Of a stretch of DNA of 64,000 bases, positions 45,410-54,495 are shown piece after piece. Under the pieces are notes generated by a model. It saw only the letters and a program-made list of their open reading frames with translations. It was not told the origin of the DNA and did no database searches. Source of the stretch: Flavobacteriales bacterium (GTDB lineage: Bacteria > Bacteroidota > Bacteroidia > CAIKAF01); the NCBI GenBank assembly GCA_025451235.1, contig JANWKT010000017.1, positions 124,001 to 188,000 of the forward strand. Reading direction: 5' to 3'. Position 1 is the stretch's first letter. Each line of letters starts with the position of its first letter. Both the position numbers and the translations under genes were made by a program.

Positions 45410-45823
45410 TTAAAGCACGTGTTTATGATCATCGATAAATTGCTTCATGGGGGTCCAGTAATATTGGTGCCATCCGCTTTTAATATCCTCATATTTGCCA
45501 GCAGGCACTCCTTTTTGAGTAAAGCTAAGCTTGGTGCCGGAAGCTGTTTTTTCAAATAAAAAAGTACAGATCGAAAAATGTTCTTCAGGCCATTCATGCT
45601 CATCGAAATTCCAGGCCTGGATAATTTTTTCACCCTCCACTAATTCGATATTATAGCCTTTACAATATCCTCCGAATACTGAAAATTTTCCCTTGGTCTT
45701 TTTTGACATGGTTACTTCCGAATCGGTGATTTCGGCGTGTTTTTTTGGATCCATGATGATTTCGTATACTTCATGTGGAGCAGCTTTAAAATTAATGGTC
45801 TGTCGGATGGTTTTTGTTCTCAT
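45410..45823 (-). CDS. SRPBCC / AHSA1-like protein
   Basis: A 137-aa START-like protein ('QTINFKAAPHEVYEIIMDPKKHAEITDSEV', 'EHFSICTFLFEKTASGTKLSF', 'GWHQYYWTPMKQFIDDH'). It belongs to the SRPBCC group but is only distantly similar to the member at 19.8 kb. Ligand unknown. It pairs with the cupin gene. Confidence 0.88.
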   Translation of the reverse strand: MRTKTIRQTINFKAAPHEVYEIIMDPKKHAEITDSEVTMSKKTKGKFSVFGGYCKGYNIELVEGEKIIQAWNFDEHEWPEEHFSICTFLFEKTASGTKLSFTQKGVPAGKYEDIKSGWHQYYWTPMKQFIDDHKHVL

Positions 45824-45881
45824 ACTATCGTGAATCTTTTATAAAAATATAAAATATTTTATCCGGCTGATGTTAAACTTT

Positions 45882-46571
45882 TTAATAGTATGTTTTGATG
45901 AGTTTTTCCATTTCGGGTTCAATTAATTTCGACCAAAGATCTACCTCTTTAGCAGATGGATGAAGTCCGTCTTTGCTTACGAGTTCCGGGTGATCCTTCA
46001 TCTCTAGGGTCAAGGGGAAAATATCTACAAAAGGGAGTTTTCTTTTCTTTGCCTCGAGTTGAATGATAGCGTTCCAGATCTTCAGGTCCCCGTTCACATC
46101 TCTTCCGTTAGCATAATAGGCCCCCTTGGGAGTTACACTATAATCTGGGATGGATAGGAGGATAATATGATCGGGATTCTTCAATTCTTTTTCTACCTGA
46201 TCGATAATATAGATCAGTTTTGTATGAAAATAGCCGGTATCATATCCCCTTACATAGTCGTTTACCCCAATCAATATGGTTACGATATCAGGATGAAGAG
46301 ATTTTAAATAGGGGAGTTCGTGTTGGATCAAATCCTGGGTAGTATAACCGGTTCTTGAAGGGTTCTCTGTAAGCGCCAAAGGGATATTTTTTTGCTTGAA
46401 GCGGGCTTCCAGCAAGTTGGGCCACCTTTCCGCCTCCTTTAAACCTTCACAGATGGTATAGGAATCGCCAAGTGGCAGGAAAACCGGGGCTTTGCTAGCT
46501 TGCGACCATAGCATAGCCATACCGTTAAAATAAATAAGGCCGAAAAAAAACACCCAACACTTCCATTTCAT
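45882..46571 (-). CDS. SGNH/GDSL hydrolase, exported
   Basis: A 229-aa esterase-type enzyme with a signal peptide. Catalytic blocks: 'LPLGDSYTICEG' (Ser), 'ILIGVNDYVRG' (Asn) and 'SKDGLHPSAKEV' (Asp-His). It may deacylate lipids, glycans or small esters in the periplasm or outside. No linked pathway gene. Confidence 0.92.
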   Translation of the reverse strand: MKWKCWVFFFGLIYFNGMAMLWSQASKAPVFLPLGDSYTICEGLKEAERWPNLLEARFKQKNIPLALTENPSRTGYTTQDLIQHELPYLKSLHPDIVTILIGVNDYVRGYDTGYFHTKLIYIIDQVEKELKNPDHIILLSIPDYSVTPKGAYYANGRDVNGDLKIWNAIIQLEAKKRKLPFVDIFPLTLEMKDHPELVSKDGLHPSAKEVDLWSKLIEPEMEKLIKTYY

Positions 46572-46667
46572 TTTTTAAAACACATGGTAAAGTTTGTACG
46601 ATTCATTAAATTTATACAAAATTAATGGCATTGTATTTGCCAAAACCCAAGAAATAAAAATGATCAT

Positions 46668-47660
46668 ATGAAAAAACTTCTACTACTACTTTCATTACCT
46701 GTTTTTACCGGAGTCATCTCCTCACAGAATGTACGTACTTCGATCGCGGATGGATTGGGCACCAACCCATTTGTTTGGGATTGTACCTGCCTACCTTTCC
46801 CAAACGACTCCATTATCATTAACCACAACATTACCTTGAATGTGGATTTTGGCTTTACGGATGGAGCGGTGGTGATCAATGCTCCTGGCTCATTGATCGG
46901 AGATACACCGAATAGAAATTTCGCTTTCTCCAATTCTGCCAATTTTATCAATCATGGGAATTTTGATGTGGCCAGGGTGGCTTTTGCTGGAGGCTCCGCT
47001 ATGAGTGATGGTACTTTTGCCGCAGATTCATTTTATACCAATATCAATTCAACAGCCGGCTGGGTTAGCACTGGTGATATGGACATCACCTATTCCTATT
47101 GGAACACTGGTAAATTCGTTTTGGGAAATGGAGCAGAGTTGATCGTTGGGGATAATTTTTATAATGGTGATAGCTTGATTTCAGGAGTGAATGCGGTTTT
47201 GGTAAGTGATGGAGCCATTCGTGTAAATGGTGATTTTGCAAATTCTGATACACTTAAAGGATCTGGCCAAGTTTGCATTTATGGTAGTTCAGTGAATATA
47301 GGCGTAATCACTGGAACACTTGACATGTGTGACAATACCGGAGGCGGGCAAGTAGATTTCAATTTCGGAACGATTAGCGGAACTGTAACCACTTGTGTGG
47401 CTCCATGCAATATTGGTATCAATGATTTTGAAACGATTTCGCTGGAAGTTTATCCGAATCCATCAACCGATCTGATCCAGTTTGAATCAGACTGGGAAAT
47501 GGAGGTTGTTATTTTTGATATGATGGGGAAATTGGTACATCAGTCTACCATTCCATATCAGTTGCATTCTATTTCAACCATAGAATGGTCTGCAGGGATC
47601 TATACCTATAAGGTTTATTCAGATCATGGAACCGCATCTGGTAAAATTGTTAAACAATAG
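46668..47660 (+). CDS. T9SS-sorted secreted protein
   Basis: A 330-aa protein with signal peptide ('PVFTGVISSQ') and a repetitive Gly/Asn/Asp-rich body ('INHGNFDVARVAF', 'GNGAELIVGDNFYNGDSLI') that looks like a beta-helix. The C-terminal 'LEVYPNPSTDLIQFESD' is a type A sorting domain. It may be an adhesin or surface-layer component. It overlaps the convergent GNAT gene by 11 nt. Confidence 0.85.
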   Translation: MKKLLLLLSLPVFTGVISSQNVRTSIADGLGTNPFVWDCTCLPFPNDSIIINHNITLNVDFGFTDGAVVINAPGSLIGDTPNRNFAFSNSANFINHGNFDVARVAFAGGSAMSDGTFAADSFYTNINSTAGWVSTGDMDITYSYWNTGKFVLGNGAELIVGDNFYNGDSLISGVNAVLVSDGAIRVNGDFANSDTLKGSGQVCIYGSSVNIGVITGTLDMCDNTGGGQVDFNFGTISGTVTTCVAPCNIGINDFETISLEVYPNPSTDLIQFESDWEMEVVIFDMMGKLVHQSTIPYQLHSISTIEWSAGIYTYKVYSDHGTASGKIVKQ

Positions 47661-48150
47661 AGATCGAATAGATCAATTCATCTAAATATTCGCCGTTCTT
47701 GAAAAAAGCATTTTTAAGAACGGCTTCTTTTTTCATGCCTGCTTTTTCGAGGACCCTTTGAGAAGCCACATTAGAAGAAAATGGCCTGGCATAGATCCGT
47801 GTGATCTCGAAAGTTTTAAATCCATAATCAATCATTTCTTTGATGGCATCCGTAATGATCCCTTTACCCCAATAAGGTTCAGCCAGCCAATAACCCAACT
47901 CTGCATTTTTTACATATACATCGCCCTGAGGATGTACTCCGATCCCACCGGAAGCCTCTCCATTTATTTCAATGGTTTTAATGCGAATAGGCTCATGTGA
48001 CATGGCCATTTCGATAAATTTTTTACCATGGTCTGCCGTATAAGGATAAGGAAATGCATTGGTAAGATTCCCAGCTATTTTAGGATTGTTGGCATACTTC
48101 ACCAGGTTGTCCAGATCTGCCAGTGTAAAAGGTCGAAGCTTAAATTCCAT
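47650..48150 (-). CDS. GNAT N-acetyltransferase
   Basis: A 166-aa RimJ/L-like acetyltransferase ('KLRPFTLADLDNLVKYANNPKIAGNL', 'AELGYWLAEPYWGKGIITDAIKEM', 'RPFSSNVASQRVLEKAGMKKEAVLKNAFFKNG'). The acetyl-CoA loop is complete. Substrate unknown. Confidence 0.9.
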   Translation of the reverse strand: MEFKLRPFTLADLDNLVKYANNPKIAGNLTNAFPYPYTADHGKKFIEMAMSHEPIRIKTIEINGEASGGIGVHPQGDVYVKNAELGYWLAEPYWGKGIITDAIKEMIDYGFKTFEITRIYARPFSSNVASQRVLEKAGMKKEAVLKNAFFKNGEYLDELIYSISIV

Positions 48151-48231
48151 CTCTGCGTTATTTGAATATAGACCTGGCTAATATAAGTAATCCAAGTTAT
48201 ATCCAGCTATGTGGAATCGGTGAACCGGAAA

Positions 48232-49203
48232 TTATAAATGGAACAGAGGGATATGGGTTAATTGAGATCCTCCCCATTCTACCAGAGTAAACCCTTCGTG
48301 TTTAAAGGAGGGGATCACCTGGTCTTTCAACTTGATCTCTTCCATCCCTTCGGCATTTGCCCACAGCATATAAACGCGGAACATATTATCTGGCTTGGGA
48401 GTTACTGAAATGCTGGCATATTCATTGTATTCTTCGTTAAAAAGAAAATGAACATAGTTCTTTTCATTTTTATTCATTAACGGATACCAATATGTGATAT
48501 AATCCTGCTGCTCCATGGATGACAATCCCATTTGTCCCAATACTTTTTCAAGAAATAAAAGCAAGTTTTTTCTTTCAACCACAAAGCCTTCGTTCCAATC
48601 GGTTTTGTTACTGTTAATATCCGTTGTTCCTTCCCAAAACAGGTATTTGTACTCATGGTTTTCCATCTGTATAGTTCCCTGAGAGCCGGTGGTAAAATCC
48701 CAACCATTGATGTATTGCGGATAAGTAAAAAGAAGCTCCCCCTTAAGATCAAGTTGAATATGAACAGCCGTAGAAGCTGGAGCATATGCATAAATGACAG
48801 GCTTGTCCATGATGGCGGGATAAAGGGAGGATTCGAAATTGATATTGATTTCTATTCGATAACCAGGTTCAATTTTAATGGAATCGGTATAAATCTCATA
48901 GAACTCCTCATTGTAGTAAAACTGAAAAATATATTTTCCAGGAATGGTTTTCAAAGAATATTCACCTTTGGAGGAAGTCGATATCGTTTTTTGCACCCCA
49001 TTGCAAGCGCCTTTTATTTTAGCTGGCCAGGAAATGTTTTTGAAGGTAAATACAAAAAGGGCTTCTTTCGGAGTAAGAGATTTGTCAGCTTCATTTTTGG
49101 TGATTTCGTAGGAGGGGATCAGTTCTTTTCTAGGCTCAGCATGGCTGATGAAAGGCGTTAGAAGAAGTAACCATACAAGGGCGGTAATTGATTTATATTT
49201 CAT
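48232..49203 (-). CDS. Exported conserved hypothetical protein
   Basis: A 323-aa protein starting 'MKYKSITALVWLLLL' with a signal ending 'FISHA'. Residues ~30-120 look like an Ig-like/CarboxypepD_reg domain. From about 130 it has 'MDKPVIYAYAPASTAVHIQL', 'GELLFTYPQY' and 'YKYLFWEGTTD', which I recognise as a widespread uncharacterised family ('KPVIYLYP ... TYP ... YLFWEG'). No function is known to me. Confidence 0.75.
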   Translation of the reverse strand: MKYKSITALVWLLLLTPFISHAEPRKELIPSYEITKNEADKSLTPKEALFVFTFKNISWPAKIKGACNGVQKTISTSSKGEYSLKTIPGKYIFQFYYNEEFYEIYTDSIKIEPGYRIEININFESSLYPAIMDKPVIYAYAPASTAVHIQLDLKGELLFTYPQYINGWDFTTGSQGTIQMENHEYKYLFWEGTTDINSNKTDWNEGFVVERKNLLLFLEKVLGQMGLSSMEQQDYITYWYPLMNKNEKNYVHFLFNEEYNEYASISVTPKPDNMFRVYMLWANAEGMEEIKLKDQVIPSFKHEGFTLVEWGGSQLTHIPLFHL

Positions 49204-49375
49204 GATGAAGCAGTAGTTTGGATAGATTACACATAGAAAGGGCAAAGGTTCATCTCTTAGTTGGATGAAAGCAATCGGTATTGATCAATAGACGACTAAA
49301 CCGGCGATTTTAGAGTAGTTAAGTGCTGAAATCCGCAAATAAAAGGGTTTTCAAAAGCTTAATAATTGCAAATAC

Positions 49376-49406
49376 TTGCTATTCTTATATTTTAACCTTA
49401 CCTTTG
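49376..49406 (+). promoter_or_regulatory. Promoter of the DEAD-box helicase gene
   Basis: TTG, 20-nt spacer, TACCTTTG, ending 21 nt before the ATG at 49428. It supports that start over the track's 49323. Confidence 0.6.
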
Positions 49407-49427
49407 CGGCCAATTCGTTTTTTATTT

Positions 49428-51008
49428 ATGACATTATTCAAAGACTTGGGTTTGTCAGAGTCTACGTTGCAGGCATTGGAGGTTAAAGGATTTGTGAATC
49501 CTACTCCAATCCAAGAACAATCAATTCCTCTTTTACTAAAGGATGATGCAGATATCGTAGGTCAGGCGCAAACCGGAACAGGTAAAACAGCGGCTTTTGG
49601 TCTACCTCTCATCGAACTCCTTAAGGAAAAATCAGGTTACCCACAAGCATTAATTTTAGTCCCTACCCGTGAACTTGCTCAGCAGGTATCACAAGAAATT
49701 ATCTCTTTAAAAGGAGATAAAAAACTTTTCGTTGCCACCGTTTATGGTGGTACAAGCATTACTGCCCAGTTTAGAGACCTGAAAAAAGGTTGCGAGATTG
49801 TGGTAGGCACTCCTGGCCGTGTAATTGACCATATCAACAGAGGAACCCTTAAGTTGGACAGGATCTCTCATCTTATTCTGGATGAAGCGGATGAAATGTT
49901 GAACATGGGATTTATTGAAGATATTGAGTTGGTTATTTCGAAAATGCCGGAGAAAAGGCGCATGCTTTTGTTTTCAGCAACCATGCCAAGAGAGATCTTA
50001 GGAATTGCGAAAAGACATATGGGCAAGTACCATGAAATCCATATCGAACCCCAATTCTCTACAGCTGAATCGGTGGATCAATATTATCTGGAAGTATCAG
50101 ATCGTGATAAGAATGAAGCACTCTCAAGATTGATTGATATTGAAAGTGATTTTTATGGACTCATCTTTTGCATGACCAAGATCCAGACCGATGAGGTAGC
50201 ACAATGGCTCATCGAGCATGGTTATGCCGCCGAAGCCATGCATGGGGATGTTGCGCAGAACCAAAGAGAAAAAACCCTTGGACTTTTCAAGAAAAAAATA
50301 TTGAAAATATTAGTTGCAACTGATGTTGCGGCTCGTGGTATTGACGTAAAAGACCTTACCCACGTGATTAATTATTCTTTGCCACAGGATGCTGAAACAT
50401 ATGTACACCGGATTGGTCGTACAGGTCGTGCCGGTAAAACAGGGATTGCTATTTCGTTGGTATCACCAGGTGAAAACAGGAAGTTTGCACAGGTGAAAAG
50501 AATCGTTAAAAAGCAGATCCAAAAGCGGAAGCTGCCTGAGGTGAATGATATCGTGAGCACCCGTGTAAGACAATTACTGGTATCTGTGAACGATGTAATT
50601 CAAACCAACGGCATTGATCGTTATGAAGAGGTGGCAGGAGAATTAATGGCCGTAAACGAGCCAGAATTGATCATAGCGGCGTTGTTAAAATTGAACTATG
50701 AGAAGGAATTCGATGCCAGTTCTTATAAGCATATTAAAGAATCCTCTTCAGGAGGAGGTGGATTTAATAGCGATAAGCCCATTCGATTATTTATCGCAAA
50801 AGGTAAAATGGATGATTTTAGTCCACGCAGATTAGTTGATTTTATCGAACAGGAGACCGGGGTAAAGCAACGAATGATCAACAATGTAAAAGTAATGGAG
50901 AAATTCAGCTTTTTTACTGTGCCTTACGAACAATCGGAGCAGATCATTTCACATTTTAAAAAACATAATAAAGGGAAAAGATCCATTGTTGAAAGAGCAA
51001 AGGATTAA
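49428..51008 (+). CDS. DEAD-box RNA helicase with DbpA-type C-terminal RRM
   Basis: A 526-aa ATP-dependent RNA helicase. Motifs in order: 'FVNPTPIQEQSIPLLL' (Q), 'AQTGTGKTAAF' (I), 'PTRELAQQ' (Ia), 'LDEADEML' (II), 'FSATMP' (III), 'DVAARGIDVKD' (V), 'HRIGRTGRAG' (VI). The last ~75 residues ('IRLFIAKGKMDDFSPRRLVDFI') form a DbpA-like RNA-binding domain, as in DeaD/CsdA and CshA relatives that act in ribosome assembly and cold growth. A terminator follows. Confidence 0.95.
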   Translation: MTLFKDLGLSESTLQALEVKGFVNPTPIQEQSIPLLLKDDADIVGQAQTGTGKTAAFGLPLIELLKEKSGYPQALILVPTRELAQQVSQEIISLKGDKKLFVATVYGGTSITAQFRDLKKGCEIVVGTPGRVIDHINRGTLKLDRISHLILDEADEMLNMGFIEDIELVISKMPEKRRMLLFSATMPREILGIAKRHMGKYHEIHIEPQFSTAESVDQYYLEVSDRDKNEALSRLIDIESDFYGLIFCMTKIQTDEVAQWLIEHGYAAEAMHGDVAQNQREKTLGLFKKKILKILVATDVAARGIDVKDLTHVINYSLPQDAETYVHRIGRTGRAGKTGIAISLVSPGENRKFAQVKRIVKKQIQKRKLPEVNDIVSTRVRQLLVSVNDVIQTNGIDRYEEVAGELMAVNEPELIIAALLKLNYEKEFDASSYKHIKESSSGGGGFNSDKPIRLFIAKGKMDDFSPRRLVDFIEQETGVKQRMINNVKVMEKFSFFTVPYEQSEQIISHFKKHNKGKRSIVERAKD

Positions 51009-51036
51009 TTTCTTTTTTATCATCGAATAAATACTG

Positions 51037-51065
51037 CGCCAGATTATTTAGTCTGGCGTTTTTAT
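51037..51065 (+). terminator. Rho-independent terminator of the helicase gene
   Basis: CGCCAGA-ttatttag-TCTGGCG: a perfect 7-bp stem with an 8-nt loop, followed by TTTTTATTTT. Confidence 0.85.
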
Positions 51066-51173
51066 TTTCAAAACGAGACATTCATTCTCAAAAAAGAGAA
51101 AAAAAGGGTGACCACCGCACGACAGTCCTTTTTTGTATATATAGCTCATAATAAGCCGCTTATTGTCCATTTT

Positions 51174-51205
51174 TTTGACCATTTCCAGCCGTGGTACTAG
51201 GTTTG
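51174..51205 (+). promoter_or_regulatory. Promoter of the coiled-coil secreted protein gene
   Basis: TTTG (51174-51177), 20-nt spacer, TAGGTTTG (51198-51205): one of the best consensus matches in the window. It leaves a leader of about 55 nt. Confidence 0.65.
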
Positions 51206-51263
51206 CGCATGATTTGGAGAGAGTAAAAATGATTGTTGAATTAAAACGTCGGAGGGTAGAATT

Positions 51264-51950
51264 ATGAAACGTATAGGTATAAAGAAACTGTTGGTTACCG
51301 GATTGGCAATTTTCAGTTTGAATGCAGCTTTTGCAGCTGCAGGATTTGCAAGTGACCGAAAATCGGACGCATATTATAGTTTGAATACAGCTCGACATGA
51401 CTTTGCTGAAAAGTCAAGATGGGTGTCGGCAGAACCTTTTGAGGTTCCTGCGGGCAGTGCAATTATAGAAATGGGTGATGCTCCTGCGGTGGATGTGTAT
51501 GCCACCAATAAAAAGGGGATCTATAGATATGGGTCTGCGGTTATTATTGAAAAATACCAGGTAAAAGTGCTTCAGGATGAAATAAAAACCGGGATCAAGG
51601 AAAAGGATAAAAAAGCGGTAAAAAAGGCCCGGAGAAAACTGGCCAAAGCTAAGTTGGATCTTTTCCGTGACCAGGTGCATTTAATGGTTGACCGGGAGGC
51701 CTTGAAGCAAGACTATAAGCTGGTAATTGGTGACTATAGAAGAGAGTTAGCAACAGATAAAGCTGATCTTTGTAAAGCGAAAAGCAAACTTCGAAAAGAA
51801 ATAGCTTCAGGTAATGAGGCAGGAGTTTTACAAGCGTTAAATCAAGTTGCTATCAAGCAAAAAGAAATACAATCCGATAAACAAGCCATTGTGGGTGAAA
51901 AAGCCAAATTGAAAAAGGACATGGCTTTTACGGATAAATTAATGGAGTAG
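51264..51950 (+). CDS. Secreted coiled-coil protein of unknown function
   Basis: A 228-aa protein with an Ala-rich signal peptide ('SLNAAFAAAGFAS'), a short globular part ('FEVPAGSAIIEMGDAPAVDVY') and then a Lys/Glu/Asp-rich coiled coil from about residue 100 to the end ('VKKARRKLAKAKLDLFRDQ'). It has its own strong promoter and terminator, so it is a monocistronic and possibly well-expressed gene. I do not recognise the family. Confidence 0.8.
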   Translation: MKRIGIKKLLVTGLAIFSLNAAFAAAGFASDRKSDAYYSLNTARHDFAEKSRWVSAEPFEVPAGSAIIEMGDAPAVDVYATNKKGIYRYGSAVIIEKYQVKVLQDEIKTGIKEKDKKAVKKARRKLAKAKLDLFRDQVHLMVDREALKQDYKLVIGDYRRELATDKADLCKAKSKLRKEIASGNEAGVLQALNQVAIKQKEIQSDKQAIVGEKAKLKKDMAFTDKLME

Positions 51951-51991
51951 GGCAATGATGAATAAAGCAGGTGCAAATTGACCCTAGAAAT

Positions 51992-52032
51992 AAAGTCCCG
52001 TTATTGTGTTCTCAACGGGACTTTGTTTTTTT
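51992..52032 (+). terminator. Strong rho-independent terminator
   Basis: AAAGTCCCGTT and AACGGGACTTT make a perfect 11-bp stem with an 11-nt loop, followed by GTTTTTTTTC. Confidence 0.92.
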
Positions 52033-52511
52033 CAATATTTCACCTTATTCCCTTTTTCCTTCCAGGCTTTAAAAATCTTGAATGCCTCTTTCCTGTTATA
52101 CTGATAAATAGGAATTTTTCTTTCACCCATTGGGAGTTCCAGTTCTTTATAAATAAAATCATCATCGAATTCAAATGCTGCAGCATCCTGGCGGGTACAG
52201 CCATAATATACCTTTAATGGCCTGGCCCAGTAAATGGCACCTAAACACATGGGGCATGGTTCACAGGAGGTATAAATGATGCAATTATCCAACTGGAAAC
52301 AATTCAGTTGTTTACAGGCTTCCCTGATAGCTACTACCTCCGCATGTGCTGTAGGGTCGTTATCGGAGGTAACTCTGTTATTTCCTTTACCCACCACTTC
52401 TCCATCCTTTACAATTACACATCCAAAGGGACCACCCTCATTGTTATTCATCCCCTGCATGGCCAAATCAATGGCCATTTGCATAAATATTTCGTGTTGT
52501 TCTACATCCAT
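52032..52511 (-). CDS. Nucleoside/guanine deaminase
   Basis: A 159-aa zinc deaminase of the CDA fold: 'HAEVVAIREACKQL' (zinc His and catalytic Glu) and 'TSCEPCPMCLGAIYWA' (two zinc Cys). The C-terminal 'AAFEFDDDFIYKELELP' matches GuaD-type guanine deaminases rather than TadA. It would convert guanine to xanthine and ammonia. Confidence 0.88.
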   Translation of the reverse strand: MDVEQHEIFMQMAIDLAMQGMNNNEGGPFGCVIVKDGEVVGKGNNRVTSDNDPTAHAEVVAIREACKQLNCFQLDNCIIYTSCEPCPMCLGAIYWARPLKVYYGCTRQDAAAFEFDDDFIYKELELPMGERKIPIYQYNRKEAFKIFKAWKEKGNKVKY

Positions 52512-52568
52512 GTATCAAAGATAAAGGGGATATACAAACTTAATAGAAATGGTAGAATAAAATGAAAA

Positions 52569-52716
52569 GGCATTTAGAAAACTCGGATATCGTGGCGGGC
52601 AAGAAATTTAAACACGATTTTACTGGAAGTAAATAGGATACGATATGAATAAAGATTTTATCCCCAGTGGTTAAATTTTGAAGTCCAACGAAGATAGGTG
52701 AGAATTTCTAAATGCC
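52569..52716. repeat. Structured intergenic repeat, copy A
   Basis: The ends GGCATTTAGAAA and TTTCTAAATGCC are perfect 12-bp inverted repeats. Inside, AAATTTAAACAC pairs with GTGGTTAAATTT at 11 of 12. It shares the signatures TGGCGGGC near the left and GAAGTCCAACGAAG near the right with copy B at 60282. No ORF. Confidence 0.6.
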
Positions 52717-52723
52717 GTAAGCA

Positions 52724-52778
52724 TAAAAAAAGAACACCTGTAACCTTTTATTTTAAAATCCGGCACTGAGGTTACAGG
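52724..52778 (-). terminator. Terminator of the 52805 gene
   Basis: CCTGTAACCT and AGGTTACAGG form a perfect 10-bp stem (22-nt loop). On the minus strand it is followed by a T-rich run. It lies 27 nt past the stop. Confidence 0.65.
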
Positions 52779-52804
52779 CGTCTATAAAAATGTTCACTGT
52801 ACGA

Positions 52805-53233
52805 TTACAGTGGTAGCTCGTCATCGCTTTCGATAGTAGCGCTGGCGGGAGCAGTATTAAATATGTTTTCGGTATTTACTGAAGATGTATTGAAGATCCC
52901 TTCTGTATTTAATATACCGTTTTCTTTTGATTCATCTGCTTTGGATGTTTCCACTTTCTTTTTTGAATTACGTGGAGCTTTTACAGCCGTAGGAGCAGTT
53001 GAGTTTTTAATGGTATTGGTATTTAACAAACCAATTAATTCCAATTTATTTTCTCTTAAGAACATTCCAAGATTAATTGCCTTCATGATATCCTCTACAC
53101 TAAACTCCAGTTCCCATTCTTCAGGCATGTCTCTTGGGGTCATTCTGGTTTCAATTCTATTATCCAAACAATAGTCAACTACTACTTGGATATTTTTTCT
53201 TTTAACGATAACACTGGGACTTTGGCTAAGCAT
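52805..53233 (-). CDS. Hypothetical protein with SSB-like acidic tip
   Basis: A 142-aa protein starting 'MLSQSPSVIVKRKN' (the track's 36 extra residues look non-coding). Residues 1-75 are globular ('IQVVVDYCLDNRIETRMTP', 'EEWELEFSVEDIMKAINLGMFLREN'). The rest is low-complexity with 'ILNTEGIFNT' and 'VNTENIFNT' repeats and ends 'ESDDELPL', similar to the acidic tip of single-strand binding proteins. Family not recognised. Confidence 0.7.
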   Translation of the reverse strand: MLSQSPSVIVKRKNIQVVVDYCLDNRIETRMTPRDMPEEWELEFSVEDIMKAINLGMFLRENKLELIGLLNTNTIKNSTAPTAVKAPRNSKKKVETSKADESKENGILNTEGIFNTSSVNTENIFNTAPASATIESDDELPL

Positions 53234-53398
53234 TGATTCTGTTCTCCTTTCTTTCTGGTTGTAAAAATATAAAATCTTGGTGTAAAAATAAAGAGTTTCT
53301 GTAAAACTTGTATTAAATCCGCTTGAAAAATTTATTAACAACTACTAACAGTAAAGGTTAACATAAATTTAATTTAGATCAACCTAAATCACAAATAT

Positions 53399-53833
53399 CT
53401 AGTTTTCAATAATTAATATCTTAATTATTTTATCTCCTTGTTTGATTTGGTCGACAATGTCCACATTTTCAATCACCTTTCCGTAGCAGGTATGGTTCCG
53501 GTCCAAATGTTGGGTATTCCTGCGGTTATGGCAGATAAAGAACTGAGAGCCTCCGGTATCCCTTCCGGCATGTGCCATAGAAAGAACCCCCCGGTCATGG
53601 TACTGATTGTCTCCGTTTAACTCACATTTGATGGTATAACCCGGTCCACCGCTACCTGTTCCCAGCGGACACCCCCCCTGCACCACAAAATCAGGGATCA
53701 CTCTGTGAAAGGTAAGTCCATTATAATAACCTTCTTTGGCCAGCTTCACAAAATTGGCCACTGTATTAGGAGCATCCTTCTCATAAAACTCAATCTTCAT
53801 TACTCCATAATCTGTATGTAACTCGGCATGCAT
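53399..53833 (-). CDS. Cyclophilin-type peptidyl-prolyl isomerase
   Basis: A 144-aa PPIase: '[46 protein letters not shown]', '[19 protein letters not shown]'. The catalytic Arg (HRV) and FVVQGG are present. No signal peptide, so a cytoplasmic chaperone-type enzyme similar to PpiB. It is divergent from the gene at 53871. Confidence 0.95.
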   Translation of the reverse strand: MHAELHTDYGVMKIEFYEKDAPNTVANFVKLAKEGYYNGLTFHRVIPDFVVQGGCPLGTGSGGPGYTIKCELNGDNQYHDRGVLSMAHAGRDTGGSQFFICHNRRNTQHLDRNHTCYGKVIENVDIVDQIKQGDKIIKILIIEN

Positions 53834-53870
53834 ATTTTTAGTAATTTTGAATTATTAAGGCGGCAAAACT

Positions 53871-54389
53871 ATGCTAAAATTTATCTATCTCATAGGCTTT
53901 TTTCTTATTTATTTATCTGCCTCTTCTCAGAAGGCGTATTACTTTATAGATGAGGAGGCTAAACTGAATGCCTACAACTATTTCTATGTTGAGAACAATC
54001 CCCTGGATGCCCATGATATTACCAACCCTCATTTGAATAAGAAGGAATTGAATGATACTGAAATTAAATATTTTATTCTTTATAATGAGGTAAGCCTAAA
54101 AAATTTAACAATATTAGATGGTGCAGCAGAGGAAAGATGCTTTATTATATATATGTACGAGGGGTCGGCTTTTGATGAAAAAATACCCGCACCTTCTTCC
54201 TATAAAAAGAAAAAGATCAAGGGCAATCAGTTCATTATTGATATTACCAGTGGATCCACCAAATTACTGGTCTTCCGAGGTTGGATCGACCTAAGCAAGA
54301 TAAAGACCACTGATACCTATCGCCTTTATCAAAGAGCCATTTGTCTTATTCTTTCCAATTTCAAAATTGATCCAATTATATCAGAATAA
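53871..54389 (+). CDS. Secreted hypothetical protein
   Basis: A 172-aa protein with signal ('IGFFLIYLSASSQ') and a body without known motifs ('YYFIDEEAKLNAYNYFYVENNP', 'CFIIYMYEGSAFDEK'). A TAATTTTG box lies at 53842-53849. Unknown function; it precedes the vWA gene in the same direction with a separate promoter region between. Confidence 0.7.
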   Translation: MLKFIYLIGFFLIYLSASSQKAYYFIDEEAKLNAYNYFYVENNPLDAHDITNPHLNKKELNDTEIKYFILYNEVSLKNLTILDGAAEERCFIIYMYEGSAFDEKIPAPSSYKKKKIKGNQFIIDITSGSTKLLVFRGWIDLSKIKTTDTYRLYQRAICLILSNFKIDPIISE

Positions 54390-54432
54390 TTGGCATTTTA
54401 CTTGCAGGTACCTAAGTGTATTGAATACCCAT

Positions 54433-54450
54433 TTATAGGTAAACCTATAA
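54433..54450. promoter_or_regulatory. Candidate operator before the vWA gene
   Basis: TTATAGGT-AA-ACCTATAA is a perfect palindrome with 8-bp arms. It ends 10 nt before the TACTTTTG -7 box (54460-54467), occupying the -33 position where no TTG is present. Confidence 0.45.
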
Positions 54451-54495
54451 TATTTCAACTACTTTTGCGGTTAATTACATACCAAACATCTTTTC

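Noticed and set aside
49323-49427. Upstream start of the helicase ORF
   Set aside because: The extra 35 codons contain the promoter; the ATG at 49428 matches the family N terminus.
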